DNA from: Gammaproteobacteria bacterium
GTDB taxonomy: Bacteria > Pseudomonadota > Gammaproteobacteria > Pseudomonadales > Azotimanducaceae
DNA: 52,023 nucleotides
Direction of reading: 5' to 3'
NCBI GenBank assembly: GCA_026706665.1
Contig: JAPOYI010000030.1
Span: forward strand, 1 to 52,023
A program made the translations under genes and the position numbers. The first letter of the stretch is position 1. Each line of letters starts with the position of its first letter. Below, piece after piece: positions 15,792 through 25,377 of the stretch. The notes under the pieces are model-generated. The model saw nothing but the letters and a program-made list of their open reading frames with translations. It had not been told where the DNA came from and searched no databases.

Positions 15792-16340
15792 CTAGGAACG
15801 TCGTTTCTTTTCTATCAGGACGAGTGACTTCAAACCTACCGTACAGATCCATTTGCTGCCCGTGAGCACGTAGTTTTGGTCAAAATCGCAGTTATTGGTG
15901 ACATCGCAGTATGCTTCCAGTTCTGTATCTCCCTGGAAGCACACTCGCAAATCATAGGTTGTAGGATTCACATCAACCACTTGTACTTGCTTTCCGATCA
16001 ATTTAGCCAGTTCCGTACTGGCCCCAAACTCGTCGAGCGACGCGTCTCTCCATCCAAACGCAATCGACCCCTCGATCAAGACCCGCCACGCGCAGTACAG
16101 CGTTAGCCGGAAATCGGACCCACATGACTGGACGATTTCTGTCTCGCTTCCCGTTAGCCCTTCGACTCCCGTCGTCCTCTCGCCAAAGTCCAGACTAATG
16201 ACATCTGGGAACTCCGGATCGCTGCCGAAGCCGCAACAATCCTTGCCCGAAAGCTGATGAAGACGCGTCGTAACACTAACAGCCGCTTCATATGTTTGGA
16301 TCACGGATCTCACTCGCCACAAAAAAGACACCCATTCCAT
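15792..16340 (-). CDS. Immunity-like protein, paralogue 2
   Basis: 182 aa from ATG 16340; a TTG at 16364 would overlap the preceding gene by 14 nt and is an alternative. It is clearly homologous to the next gene upstream. Shared features are VISLxFGE, LYCAWRxLxxGSIxxGWRD, a VxVVDVNPxTYDLRVCFQGD segment, and a final CDVTN...NYVLTGSKW. This arrangement resembles the DUF6188-like immunity or immunity-associated proteins next to polymorphic toxins; that name is tentative. It has no signal peptide, so it should act in the cytoplasm. GC content is visibly lower than in the flanking genes. As the second copy behind one toxin it may neutralise a toxin tip that is no longer present. Confidence 0.65.
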   Translation of the reverse strand: MEWVSFLWRVRSVIQTYEAAVSVTTRLHQLSGKDCCGFGSDPEFPDVISLDFGERTTGVEGLTGSETEIVQSCGSDFRLTLYCAWRVLIEGSIAFGWRDASLDEFGASTELAKLIGKQVQVVDVNPTTYDLRVCFQGDTELEAYCDVTNNCDFDQNYVLTGSKWICTVGLKSLVLIEKKRRS

Positions 16341-16350
16341 GGACAAGAAA

Positions 16351-16854
16351 CTACTCTCTCTCAATCAGCGGAACTGACTTATAACCGACGGCCCCGACCC
16401 ATCTATACCCGCGGGTTTCAGTCCATTGACTATCGAAAAATACATAGTTGTCATCGTTTTCATCATAACTAGTGATGTCACAGAAAATGTCCATGCACAG
16501 ATCTCCCTGGAACCTGATCGATAAGTCATACGTCTTCGGGTTAATATCAACTGCTCTAACCACTAGTCCCACCAACCGATCCAACTGGCGCCTCAACGGT
16601 GTCTCCGGCCCACAGTCCCTCCAGCCTCCAATAATGGACCCCTGGCATAAGAGCCGCCATGCGCAGTACACTATCAAACCAAACTCTGGATCATACAACC
16701 GCTCTAGTTCGGTTAGATGTTTGTTTTTTGATGGTATCGCTCGTGCGGTCTTTTCGCCAAAGCCAAGGCTAATCACAGATCCCGGACCTGAGCCTCCCAC
16801 TACACGCCAACACTCGACACCTTCTATCTGTCGAATGAGAGTCGCGATATTCAC
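16351..16854 (-). CDS. Cognate immunity-like protein of the RHS toxin
   Basis: 167 aa from GTG 16854. The start overlaps the RHS stop as GTGA (16854-16851), the tight coupling expected of a toxin-immunity pair. It shares an aligned core with the following gene: VISLGFGEKT, LIVYCAWRLLCQGSIIGGWRD, AVDINPKTYDLSIRFQGD, then NYVFFDSQW. It looks like a small cytoplasmic alpha/beta protein resembling DUF6188, with no signal peptide. Base composition is AT-rich for this genome: 16441-16500 has only 22 G/C of 60. That supports recent acquisition together with the toxin tip. Direct binding to the RHS C-terminus is inferred from position alone. Confidence 0.7.
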   Translation of the reverse strand: MNIATLIRQIEGVECWRVVGGSGPGSVISLGFGEKTARAIPSKNKHLTELERLYDPEFGLIVYCAWRLLCQGSIIGGWRDCGPETPLRRQLDRLVGLVVRAVDINPKTYDLSIRFQGDLCMDIFCDITSYDENDDNYVFFDSQWTETRGYRWVGAVGYKSVPLIERE

Positions 16855-19800
16855 AATCGTCCTGCCTTTATGTCTTTGGCCACCTCGACTATTTCCCGAT
16901 ACGAAAGTCCTTGACGGCTGATTTCGTCGTGCAATTTGTCCCGTTGACTTCTGTTCAAGCCGACGGCTCGAGCAGCGTCACGGGCCATGTTGTTATGACG
17001 CTTCAGCCCGTCGCTGGACCTTAACTTACCACTGGAGCTCGGGTCCTTGCGTAACTCCCCTATAGCGCCACGCTGTCTGTGCGGTCCTGTGAACCCGCCC
17101 CTTCTGTTGGCACCAGGATTTGCTGCGCCCTTGGCATTCTTAGCGGCCTTGTATGCGTCGTATGCTCGAGCCGCACCCTTGACGCCAACGCGACCCAAGT
17201 ATCCCACCCCCGTCAGGGTGACGCCAACCTCGATGGCGCCAAACAGGATGTCGGTGGCGGTGCAGCCCTCGGCGACGTAGCACTCGTACAAATCGTACCC
17301 GGGTATCAGGACCGACGCGGTCCCCTCGACGAGTCCGCCGATTCCCCGGATGACGCCCATTGGCTTGCGCGTGATGTCGGGAGTGCCCGCCACCGCCACT
17401 TGGCCGGTCACGTTGAACAAGACCGAGAAGTAGGCGATGCCGAAGTAGAAGGCGTCGTGGTACCCGTAGGAATCGTAGGAGCCCCATCCGCTGTCGCCGA
17501 CGCCGACCCCTCCCGAGTAGTTGATCCAGGGCTCGGTGGCCGGGGCGAACCGGGACGGGACGACGGAGAAGAAGATGTCCACCCACTGGAATCGGTGCGT
17601 CGACACCACGCTCGCCAGGCCGAAGCCGCCGCCGGACGCGCCCTGTCCCTGGCACAGGAGGCCGCCGACGCCGCAGCCGACGGGCCTTTGCGACAGCCCG
17701 CTCGGGTCGACGTAGCTCATCGGGCTGTTCGACACGTAGCTGTAGCCGTTCCACGACTGCGCCGAGCCCGGGTTCCCCACCAGCGGGTCCGGGCTCAGGA
17801 ACCGCCCCAGCGTCGGGTCGTACACCCGTCCCCCGCGATGGATCAGACCCGTCCGGTCCAGGTGCTCGTGGCCCGTGTGCCCGCGCGTGCGCGGGTCGGA
17901 GGAGCCCGCCAGCGCCCAAACCTCCGACTCCGCCAAGGCCGCCGTCCAGTCCGCCCCGCGCCAGCCGCCGAACGGGTCGTAGGCCAGCTCCCGCGTACGC
18001 GATCCCGCCGCGTTCGTCGCCGCCTCCACGGAACCCAGGTGGTCCTTGTGCAGGTAGTCGACGTACTCCGCCGTCTTCGTCTTCCTGGTGCCGTCGTCGG
18101 CCGTCGCGACCGACGCGGTCTTCACGTGCCGCACCCCGTCCGCCACCCGCGCCTGCATGATGGAAGTGTGCTCCGCCCCCGAATGCGGCAGCCGCTCCTC
18201 GAACGCGCCGACGTAGTAGGTGTTCTCCGCGCGCAGGGTCTCGCCGTCCATGTGGGACGTCTTGCGGTGGTAGCGCGCCCCGTCCGGGCCGTGCGCGAAC
18301 TCGTCCCGAGACGTCGGCGTCTCATCGGTCCTGCTCCCTCCAACCGTGATCCGCTCCGGCAGGTTGCGGCCGTTCCAGTCGATGAATTTGTCGTCGACGC
18401 AGGTCGCCGAAGTGCAGTCGTATTTCGTGAGGTTGCCGTCGGCATCGTGGCTGAACTTGTGCGTCTCGCCGCCGATGGTCGCGCTCGCCAGCCGGTGCGG
18501 CTTCGACGCGTCGTAGCCGTACGCCGACACGTCGATGTCCGAGTCGACCGAACTGGTCTTGCTCTTCAGATTGCCCTTCTCGTCGTACGCGTAGCTCAGC
18601 GTCCGCTTCGCCGCGCCGCCCAGCTTCGTCGTCGCCGTCGTGAGCCGGCCCAGCGGGTCGCGGGCGAACTCCTCCTTCCTCGCGTTGTTCCCGCCGATGT
18701 GGCTCGCGCGGCTCGCGAGCAAGCCGTCGCTGCGCCACGCGTACGCGTTGTCCTGGATCTTCGCGCCGCCCTTCGCGACCGTCTCGATCCCCGTCGGCAG
18801 GCCCGTCTTCGGATCGAAGACGCGCGTCGTCGCCGCGCCGTTGCCGTAGGTCGTCCCGGTCACGTTGCCGTAGGCGTCCATCGCCGTGCGCGTCTCCAGC
18901 GCGGCGCCCGCCGAAGAGCCGTTCCGCAAGACCGTCCGGTGGCCCCGCGCGTTGTACTCGTAGTAGGCCGTCAGCCCCGAGGGATGGGCGATGGTCTTGA
19001 GCCGACCGTCGGGATAATAGCCGTATTCCCGCTCGTAGGTCCGGGCCGGGTTCCCGCCGATCTTCGTCTCCGCCTTCTTCACGCGCGCGTCGACGCCGTA
19101 CGTCAACGTCTCCCGGAAGTCCGGCGCCGATAGCCCGTCGCACGACGCCACCGCCGCCGCGCCGTGCGCCCTATAGCAGCGAGAGCCGAGAAAACCCCGC
19201 CCGTTCGCCGGGTCCCAGGTCCACTCCGCCACCCCGTCCGGGTCGAAGCGCTTCGTCGCCCGGCCCAGGGCGTCGTATTGCCAGCGCGTCGTTCCCTTGC
19301 CGTCCTTGCGGCTCGCCAGCTCCCCGAACTGCGTGTATTCGAAGTCGACCGTGCCGAGGTTCGGACTCGTCGCGCGGTCGCGGAAGCCCGCCGCGTCGTA
19401 GCGGAACGTCGTCGCCGACCCCGCCGCCGCGCGCGTCGTCGGCTGGCCCGCCCCGTTGTACGCGATCGTCACCGTCGCCCTGTCCGTCGCGGCGGTCGCG
19501 TTCGCGCCCTCGGTGCGGCTCACTAGCTCTCCCATCACGTTGTACAGGCTCACCGTCCGCCGCGTCGCCGCGACCATGCCGTCCGGGCCGATCACGGTCT
19601 CCGTCGCCGTCGCCTCGATCCGGTTGCGGTTCGCGCCGTCGACGGCGTACTTCATCTTCGCGACGCTCCCGTCGGGGCGGGTCTCGCTCAGCACGCGCCC
19701 CCGGACATCGTAGGCGTACTTGAAATAATGCGCGGTTCCGCCCGTCCTGTAGTGCGGCCGGCTCGACAGCCGCACGCGGCCCCGCGCGTCGTAGACGGTG

Positions 19801-22800
19801 TCCCGGCGCACCCGCGAGTTCGCCGCGAAACCCTCCGACTCGGTTCGGATCGTGCGGCCCAGCTTGTCCAGGTAGCGCCACGTCGTCGGCCCGATGGTCG
19901 AAGTCCGCCTGATCCGCATCACCGGCTGGACCGAATCCGTCCCCGTCGACACCGCCGCGCACGTCGTCGCCGAGCATCTCTCGTAGAAGGTCTCGATCAC
20001 CGCCCCGTCCGGCGTTTCGCGCCGCTTCTCCCGGCCGAACGCGTCGTAGGCGAGCGTCGTGGTCCGGCCGTTGGCGTCGGTCCGCGTCGCGACCAGGCCG
20101 AAGCGGGCGTCCCAGGTCAGCGTCTCGCTGTGTCCCGCCGCGTTGGTCAGCTTGCCGGGATAACGCTTGTCGACGAAGTTCGACGCCGACTCCGCGCGTC
20201 CGCCCGTCGTGGCGCCCTTCAGGTTTCCGTCCGCGTCGTAGGCGTAGCTCGTCGTCAGTTGGTGCTCGCTGTCGCCCTTGAAGCGCACGGCCTTGCCCGG
20301 ACGCATCGTGTCGCCGTGGCGATCGAACGCCGCGACCTCGGCCGCGTCCGCCGCCGAAACCCCGCCGCGGCGGTGCTTCTCCTCGATCCGGCTCGCGAAG
20401 CCGACCACCCACTTGCCGCCGCTCGCGACGTTCTCGAAAGTCGTCTTCGACGCCGTCTCGCGCTGCGGCGAACTCCCGCTTCCCGGAACCGCGCCCCACT
20501 TCGCCGACGCGCCGCTCGCGGGCGGCGCCAGCGAATGGTAGACCGTGGCGGTGGCGCCCGCGCTCGCGGGAAGACCGGATTTCAGGGTCAGCTCGCGATC
20601 CGTCTTCGTCGCCCCGATCTGGGCGCCGCCCTCGTAGTGAAAGTCGTAGATGTCGTCCGCGCGCGGCAGCCAGGTCCGCGCCGCCAGCGTCCCGCCGTGA
20701 TCGATGGCCTCCGCGGCGAACGTCGCCGCCCGCTTCGACAAGGTCTCCGTTCCCGATGCGCCGTAGAGTCCATGGTACTCGTAGACGGCGGCGACTTCGC
20801 CGTAGTGGGGGAAGTCCATCCGGTAGCGGCGGTACGTCACCACCCCGGACGCCCCGTCCGTCGACCGCGTCGCGTCGAAGCCGAGAAAGCCCCAGCGCCG
20901 GTCGCTCTTCCGGCCCCTTCCCTGGTACGCGTAGCTCGTGACATGCCAGCCGGAGGTCGCCGTCTCGGCGTCCGCCAGGCCGTCGGCCCGCTTCATCTTC
21001 GTCACCACCGCCCTCAGCGCTTCGGCGGCGTCGTTCGGATCGTCCCCCGCCAAGGCGGGCGCGCCCGCGATATTCGCCGGCGGGCTGCCGAACGGGCGCT
21101 CCGCGAACAGGAACGCGTGATCCCCCGTCTCCCGAAGGATCCCGTACTCGAACTCCGTCTTGCGACCGAGAGAGTCCGTCAGCCGGCTCACGACCGCCGA
21201 CAGATCGGCGTCCGGTGCCGCCCAGTCGATGTCGATCGGCGCCAGGCACTTCTCCCCGGCCCCCGTCTCGTCGTAGCCGCAGAGCTGGACCTTGTCCAGC
21301 CGACGCTTCGCGCCGTCGGTCTCGGTCTGCAGCCGATATGCCCGCACCAGGGTGCCGCTCAGCGCACCGTCCGCGCCGACGCTCGCGTCGCGCAGCGCGC
21401 GCACCTCGCGCAGCAGCAGGTTCTGCGCCTGCGCGCGCGTCGAACCCGGACCGAGCATCACCGGGGACAGGTCGCTTCGGTGCGCGTACTTGAACTCGAC
21501 CGCCGCGTCGCCGCCGTCGCCGTACTCGATCCGCAGCGGATGGCGCACCCCGGCGGACTCGTCCTCGTGGTACAGGTACGACATGCCGTTGCCGAAGGCG
21601 TCGGTCCGCTTGTTGATCGACCACTGGAACGCCTTCGACATCATCGCCTTTCCGTTGGAGTACGCGGTGATGTAATGCAGCTCGCTGTCCTCCGTCCCGC
21701 CGTACTCCGAGACCGAGCCGTCCGGGCCCTTGACCTCGAACCAGATGCGCGGCGCCGCGCCCTTGACGGTAACCTTCACGAAACGCTCCCGCAGCAGCCG
21801 GTACTCGGCCTTCGGCCGCAGCGCCGTCCCGGCGGTCAGCACGAGAGGTTCGCCGTCCAGGCACAGATTGTCCGTGTCGAGCAGGTTGGCCGCGGACCCC
21901 GACCGGTTCACGAAGCAGCGGCGGATCGCCGAGAAGCCGCCCAGGCGCCAGCCGTAGCCCAGAACGTCCCACGGCTGCGACTGCTCCGCCAGCTCGGCGT
22001 CGCGGCCGCCGCCATAGGAGATCGAAAGCATCGGAACGAGGCCGTTCACCCCCGGCGCGGGCTCTATCGGGATGTCGACATACGCGTCCCCGCCCTGCGT
22101 CGTCCCCGTCCGGTGCGGCGTCGAGCCGGCCTCCGTCTTCGCGACGATGTTCGAAGCCCCGACCGGCGCGTTCACGGTCACCGTGACTTCCGGAATGTCC
22201 GTCCCGGCGCAAGATGTCAGCGTCAGCGGGAACGGCATCGAGACCATCGTGACATTGCAGTGATGAAGCTCGTAGCGATGCGCGCCCGCCGCCTTGCCGG
22301 CGACGAGAAGCTCCCGACTCTCCCCCGCATAGGCCACCGTCTTCGAAGCCGCGCCCGCGGCCCCCTCCAGAAGGATGTGGAACGTATAGCCTTCGCGGGC
22401 GTCCCACGACAGCGCGTAGGCGCCGTCGCCCGAGGGGTTCGGACGCGCGCGCAGTTCGCCGGTATAGCCGCGCACCGTCGCCATGAATGTGACCGGGGCG
22501 GACGTCGCGTTCGAGGCGCCGCTGTCGTCCGTCGCCGTCACCGAGATCCTCGCGCCTCCCGGCGACGCTCCCGTCACCGTCAGGGTCTTGCCGCGCGCTT
22601 CGACCTCGGCGACCGTCGCGTCCGCGGAGGCCGCGCGGACCGTGTGCGCGTCGCCCGCGTCGGCGTCGGTCACCGCCACCGGCACCTCGATCGCGTTGTC
22701 CGCTCCGACCGCGAGCGTCCGGGCGGCGATCGGCGACACGACCGGGCGGCTGTTCGACGGCGCCGGGACCGTCACCGTCGCGGCGAACCTCGCCGCCCGC

Positions 22801-25376
22801 GACGTCGCGTTCGAGGCGCCGCTGTCGTCCGTCGCGGTCACCGCGATGGTCGCCGTGCCGCGGGACGCGCCGCGCACGGTCAACGTCTTGCCGTTCACCG
22901 ATACCGTCGCCACGGACGTGTCGTCCGAACTCGCCGACACGGTGTGGGCGTCGCCGCCGTCCCCGTCCGTTATCGTGACGGTCCTGGTCCCCGAACTCCC
23001 CCGGGATACCGTCAGGTTGGAGATCGAACCCACCGCCGGGCGGCTGTTCGGCACCGTCGCATCGAACGTCGCCGCGGCCGAGGTCGCGTTCGATTCCCCG
23101 CTGTCGTCCGTCGCCGTCACCGCGATGGTCGCCGTGCCGCGGGATTCGCCGCGCACGGTCAGCGTCTTGCCCGAAACCGAAACCGTCGCCACGGACGCGT
23201 CGTCCGAGCGCACCGAGACCGTGTGGACGTCGCCGGCGTCCCCGTCTGTCACCGCGACCGTTCTGGTTCTCGAACTTCCGCGCGACACCGTCAAATCGGA
23301 GATCGAACCCACCGCCGGACGGCTGTTCGGCACCGTCGCGTCGAAAGCCACGGCGGTCGAAGTCGCGTTCGATGCCCCGCTGTCGTCCGTCGCGGTCACC
23401 GAGATGGTCGCCGTGCCGCGGGACACGCCGCGCACCGTCAGCCGCTTGCCGTCCACTGAAACCGTCGCCACGGACGTGTCGTCCGAACTCGCCGAGACGG
23501 TGTGGGCGTCGCCGCCGTCCCCGTCCGTCACCATGACCGTTCTGGTTCCCGAACTTCCGCGCGACACCGTCAGGTCGGAGATCGAACCCACCGCCGGACG
23601 GCTGTTCGGCACCGTCGCCTCGAACGTCGCCGCGGCCGAGGTCGCGTTCGAGGCACCGCTGTCGTCCGTCGCCGTCACGGAGATCGTCGCCGTCCCCCTC
23701 GAAACGCCGCGCACCGTCAGCCGCTTGCCGCTCGCCGACACCGTCGCCACGGCCGCGTCGTCCGAGGTCGCCGACACCGTGTGCGCGTCGCCGGAATCCC
23801 CGTCCGTTATCGTGACGGTCCTGGTCCCCGAACTCCCCCGCGATACCGTCAGGTCGGAAATGGCGCCCACCGCCGGACGGCTGTTCGGCACCGTCACCGT
23901 GAACGTCGCGGCGGCCGAAGTCGCGTTCGGCGCGCCGCTGTCGTCCGTCGCCGTCACGGAAATCGTCGCCGTTCCCCTCGAAACGCCGCGCACCGTCAGC
24001 CGCTTGCCGCTCGCCGACACCGTCGCCACGGCCGCGTCGTCCGAGGTCGCCGACACCGTGTGCGCGTCGCCGGAATCCCCGTCCGTTATCGTGACGGTCC
24101 TGGTCCCCGAACTCCCCCGCGATACCGTCAGGTCGGAAATGGCGCCCACCGCCGGACGGCTGTTCGGCACCGTCACCGTGAACGTCGCGGCGGCCGAAGT
24201 CGCGTTCGGCGCGCCGCTGTCGTCCGTCGCCGTCACGGAGATCGTCGCCGTCCCGCGGGATACGCCGCGCACGGTCAGCGTCTTGCCCGAAACCGAAACC
24301 GTCGCCACGGACGTGTCGTCCGAGCGCGCCGAGACGGTGTGCGCGTCGCCGCTGTCCGCGTCCGTCACCGTCACGGTCCGGCTTCCCGTCGTCCCCCGGG
24401 ACACCGCGATATCCGCTATGGCGCCCACCGCCGGACGGCTGTTCCGCGCGTAGGTCACCGTCAGGCTCGCCGACCAGTCGCTGCACAGATTGCGGCATCC
24501 CCGCGCCCGGTAGCTGTACGCCCCCGCCGCCATCTTGCCGGAGACCGACAGGCTGCCCGGCGCCGCGTAGTGCGTCGTCGTCGAGACGCCGCCGCCGGGC
24601 GACGTCTCCTCCAGTTCGACATATGTGTAGAAGTCGTCCCCATCCGGCCCGCTCCAGCTCACCGTCCAGGCGCCGTCCGCGCTGGTGTTCTCGTCCAGGC
24701 CCAGAATCGGCGGCAGCGGCGGCTCGAACGGGTCGGACCTCCGGCCCGGCGCGGCCCGCTTCACCCGGATCATCAACGCGGCGGCGCTGGCCGCGTAGCT
24801 CGCCCCGCCGACGGTCTTGCGCAGGCTGCCGTCGCCGATGCTCCAGCCGTCCTTTCCGCTCTCGCCGTCGCCGGCGGTGCCGCGGAGGGCAGCGCCGGAA
24901 CCCCCGCCCTCCACCCGCACGGCGTACACCGCGCCAGCCTTCAGCGCCGCGCCCGCAGGCGCGATGAAGTCGTTGACGCCCGCGGCGAGTTTGCCGGGGC
25001 CGGCCAGCTCGGCCACCGCGACATGGCCCGCGCCCTCGCGCCGGTCGAGGGTCACCGTCGGCGCGTCCAGCCGGGCGCTCGCGCTCGAGAACCGGATCTC
25101 GACGCCGCCGAGGGTCGCGCCTTCGTCTCCCGCGGTGAATTCCTGGACCAGGACCGCGTCCGACAGCGACAGGTCGGCGCTCTCGGTCAGGTCGATGTTG
25201 CTCACCAGCGTCTCGGACCGCACCGGCGCTGCGACGAAAACCGAGAGCGTCGCCAGCGTCATGACCATCACCGCCGCCGCGCCGGCTCCCGAGTGACAGA
25301 CGGCGCGGCCCCCGGCACGCACCAAGTCGTCGGGGCGACACTGGCCGGAGAACCAGTGGGACCGCTGGGACACCAT
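16851..25376 (-). CDS. Secreted SpvB/RHS-repeat polymorphic toxin with Ig-like array
   Basis: Up to 2,841 aa; ATG 25376 begins right after the pntB stop. The signal peptide (VMVMTLATLSVFVAAPVRSE) is internal, so GTG 25322 or ATG 25268 may be the real start. Order, in residues from 25376: an N-terminal strand-rich domain (~50-205); an Fn3-like segment; seven ~93-aa Ig-like repeats (~312-964); an SpvB-like domain (~1100-1160, PGVNGLVPMLSISYGGG, GYGWRLGGFSAIRR); many YD/RHS repeats; the RHS core end YDPTLGRFLSPDPL (~2530) and DPSGL (~2560); then a variable tip. The tip carries a hydrophobic pre-toxin-like stretch and a small basic C-terminal domain (RHNNMARDAARAVGL ... LHDEIS). RHS shells enclose a C-terminal toxin; this one should be Sec-exported and probably acts on competitors or hosts. 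Confidence 0.88.
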   Translation of the reverse strand: MVSQRSHWFSGQCRPDDLVRAGGRAVCHSGAGAAAVMVMTLATLSVFVAAPVRSETLVSNIDLTESADLSLSDAVLVQEFTAGDEGATLGGVEIRFSSASARLDAPTVTLDRREGAGHVAVAELAGPGKLAAGVNDFIAPAGAALKAGAVYAVRVEGGGSGAALRGTAGDGESGKDGWSIGDGSLRKTVGGASYAASAAALMIRVKRAAPGRRSDPFEPPLPPILGLDENTSADGAWTVSWSGPDGDDFYTYVELEETSPGGGVSTTTHYAAPGSLSVSGKMAAGAYSYRARGCRNLCSDWSASLTVTYARNSRPAVGAIADIAVSRGTTGSRTVTVTDADSGDAHTVSARSDDTSVATVSVSGKTLTVRGVSRGTATISVTATDDSGAPNATSAAATFTVTVPNSRPAVGAISDLTVSRGSSGTRTVTITDGDSGDAHTVSATSDDAAVATVSASGKRLTVRGVSRGTATISVTATDDSGAPNATSAAATFTVTVPNSRPAVGAISDLTVSRGSSGTRTVTITDGDSGDAHTVSATSDDAAVATVSASGKRLTVRGVSRGTATISVTATDDSGASNATSAAATFEATVPNSRPAVGSISDLTVSRGSSGTRTVMVTDGDGGDAHTVSASSDDTSVATVSVDGKRLTVRGVSRGTATISVTATDDSGASNATSTAVAFDATVPNSRPAVGSISDLTVSRGSSRTRTVAVTDGDAGDVHTVSVRSDDASVATVSVSGKTLTVRGESRGTATIAVTATDDSGESNATSAAATFDATVPNSRPAVGSISNLTVSRGSSGTRTVTITDGDGGDAHTVSASSDDTSVATVSVNGKTLTVRGASRGTATIAVTATDDSGASNATSRAARFAATVTVPAPSNSRPVVSPIAARTLAVGADNAIEVPVAVTDADAGDAHTVRAASADATVAEVEARGKTLTVTGASPGGARISVTATDDSGASNATSAPVTFMATVRGYTGELRARPNPSGDGAYALSWDAREGYTFHILLEGAAGAASKTVAYAGESRELLVAGKAAGAHRYELHHCNVTMVSMPFPLTLTSCAGTDIPEVTVTVNAPVGASNIVAKTEAGSTPHRTGTTQGGDAYVDIPIEPAPGVNGLVPMLSISYGGGRDAELAEQSQPWDVLGYGWRLGGFSAIRRCFVNRSGSAANLLDTDNLCLDGEPLVLTAGTALRPKAEYRLLRERFVKVTVKGAAPRIWFEVKGPDGSVSEYGGTEDSELHYITAYSNGKAMMSKAFQWSINKRTDAFGNGMSYLYHEDESAGVRHPLRIEYGDGGDAAVEFKYAHRSDLSPVMLGPGSTRAQAQNLLLREVRALRDASVGADGALSGTLVRAYRLQTETDGAKRRLDKVQLCGYDETGAGEKCLAPIDIDWAAPDADLSAVVSRLTDSLGRKTEFEYGILRETGDHAFLFAERPFGSPPANIAGAPALAGDDPNDAAEALRAVVTKMKRADGLADAETATSGWHVTSYAYQGRGRKSDRRWGFLGFDATRSTDGASGVVTYRRYRMDFPHYGEVAAVYEYHGLYGASGTETLSKRAATFAAEAIDHGGTLAARTWLPRADDIYDFHYEGGAQIGATKTDRELTLKSGLPASAGATATVYHSLAPPASGASAKWGAVPGSGSSPQRETASKTTFENVASGGKWVVGFASRIEEKHRRGGVSAADAAEVAAFDRHGDTMRPGKAVRFKGDSEHQLTTSYAYDADGNLKGATTGGRAESASNFVDKRYPGKLTNAAGHSETLTWDARFGLVATRTDANGRTTTLAYDAFGREKRRETPDGAVIETFYERCSATTCAAVSTGTDSVQPVMRIRRTSTIGPTTWRYLDKLGRTIRTESEGFAANSRVRRDTVYDARGRVRLSSRPHYRTGGTAHYFKYAYDVRGRVLSETRPDGSVAKMKYAVDGANRNRIEATATETVIGPDGMVAATRRTVSLYNVMGELVSRTEGANATAATDRATVTIAYNGAGQPTTRAAAGSATTFRYDAAGFRDRATSPNLGTVDFEYTQFGELASRKDGKGTTRWQYDALGRATKRFDPDGVAEWTWDPANGRGFLGSRCYRAHGAAAVASCDGLSAPDFRETLTYGVDARVKKAETKIGGNPARTYEREYGYYPDGRLKTIAHPSGLTAYYEYNARGHRTVLRNGSSAGAALETRTAMDAYGNVTGTTYGNGAATTRVFDPKTGLPTGIETVAKGGAKIQDNAYAWRSDGLLASRASHIGGNNARKEEFARDPLGRLTTATTKLGGAAKRTLSYAYDEKGNLKSKTSSVDSDIDVSAYGYDASKPHRLASATIGGETHKFSHDADGNLTKYDCTSATCVDDKFIDWNGRNLPERITVGGSRTDETPTSRDEFAHGPDGARYHRKTSHMDGETLRAENTYYVGAFEERLPHSGAEHTSIMQARVADGVRHVKTASVATADDGTRKTKTAEYVDYLHKDHLGSVEAATNAAGSRTRELAYDPFGGWRGADWTAALAESEVWALAGSSDPRTRGHTGHEHLDRTGLIHRGGRVYDPTLGRFLSPDPLVGNPGSAQSWNGYSYVSNSPMSYVDPSGLSQRPVGCGVGGLLCQGQGASGGGFGLASVVSTHRFQWVDIFFSVVPSRFAPATEPWINYSGGVGVGDSGWGSYDSYGYHDAFYFGIAYFSVLFNVTGQVAVAGTPDITRKPMGVIRGIGGLVEGTASVLIPGYDLYECYVAEGCTATDILFGAIEVGVTLTGVGYLGRVGVKGAARAYDAYKAAKNAKGAANPGANRRGGFTGPHRQRGAIGELRKDPSSSGKLRSSDGLKRHNNMARDAARAVGLNRSQRDKLHDEISRQGLSYREIVEVAKDIKAGRL
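22485..24442 (-). repeat. Seven tandem 279-bp Ig-like coding repeats
   Basis: Within the RHS protein, a 93-residue unit beginning NSRPAVG and containing TVSRGSSGTRTV, GDAHTVSA, LTVRGVSRGTATISV and TATDDSGAxNATS occurs six times in close copies, plus a seventh divergent one (NSRPVVSPIAARTLAVG). At the DNA level the two neighbouring units around 23650-24165 are almost identical, so recent duplication or gene conversion is likely. The fold resembles bacterial Ig-like (Big/cadherin-like) modules that extend proteins from the cell surface. Confidence 0.85.
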
Positions 25377-25377
25377 C

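Noticed and set aside
15529-15852. Minus-strand frame of 107 codons between the lipoprotein and the second immunity gene
   Set aside because: It overlaps the end of the real immunity-like gene, has no Shine-Dalgarno and no family-like content.
19728-23459. Very long plus-strand open frame opposite the RHS gene (1,243 codons)
   Set aside because: It is Arg/Pro/His-rich with no domain, lies fully antisense to a clearly real protein, and such mirror frames are expected in GC-rich DNA.
22483-24453. Plus-strand frame of 656 codons with internal repeats
   Set aside because: The repeats are the mirror image of the Ig-like coding array on the minus strand; no start signal or family match.
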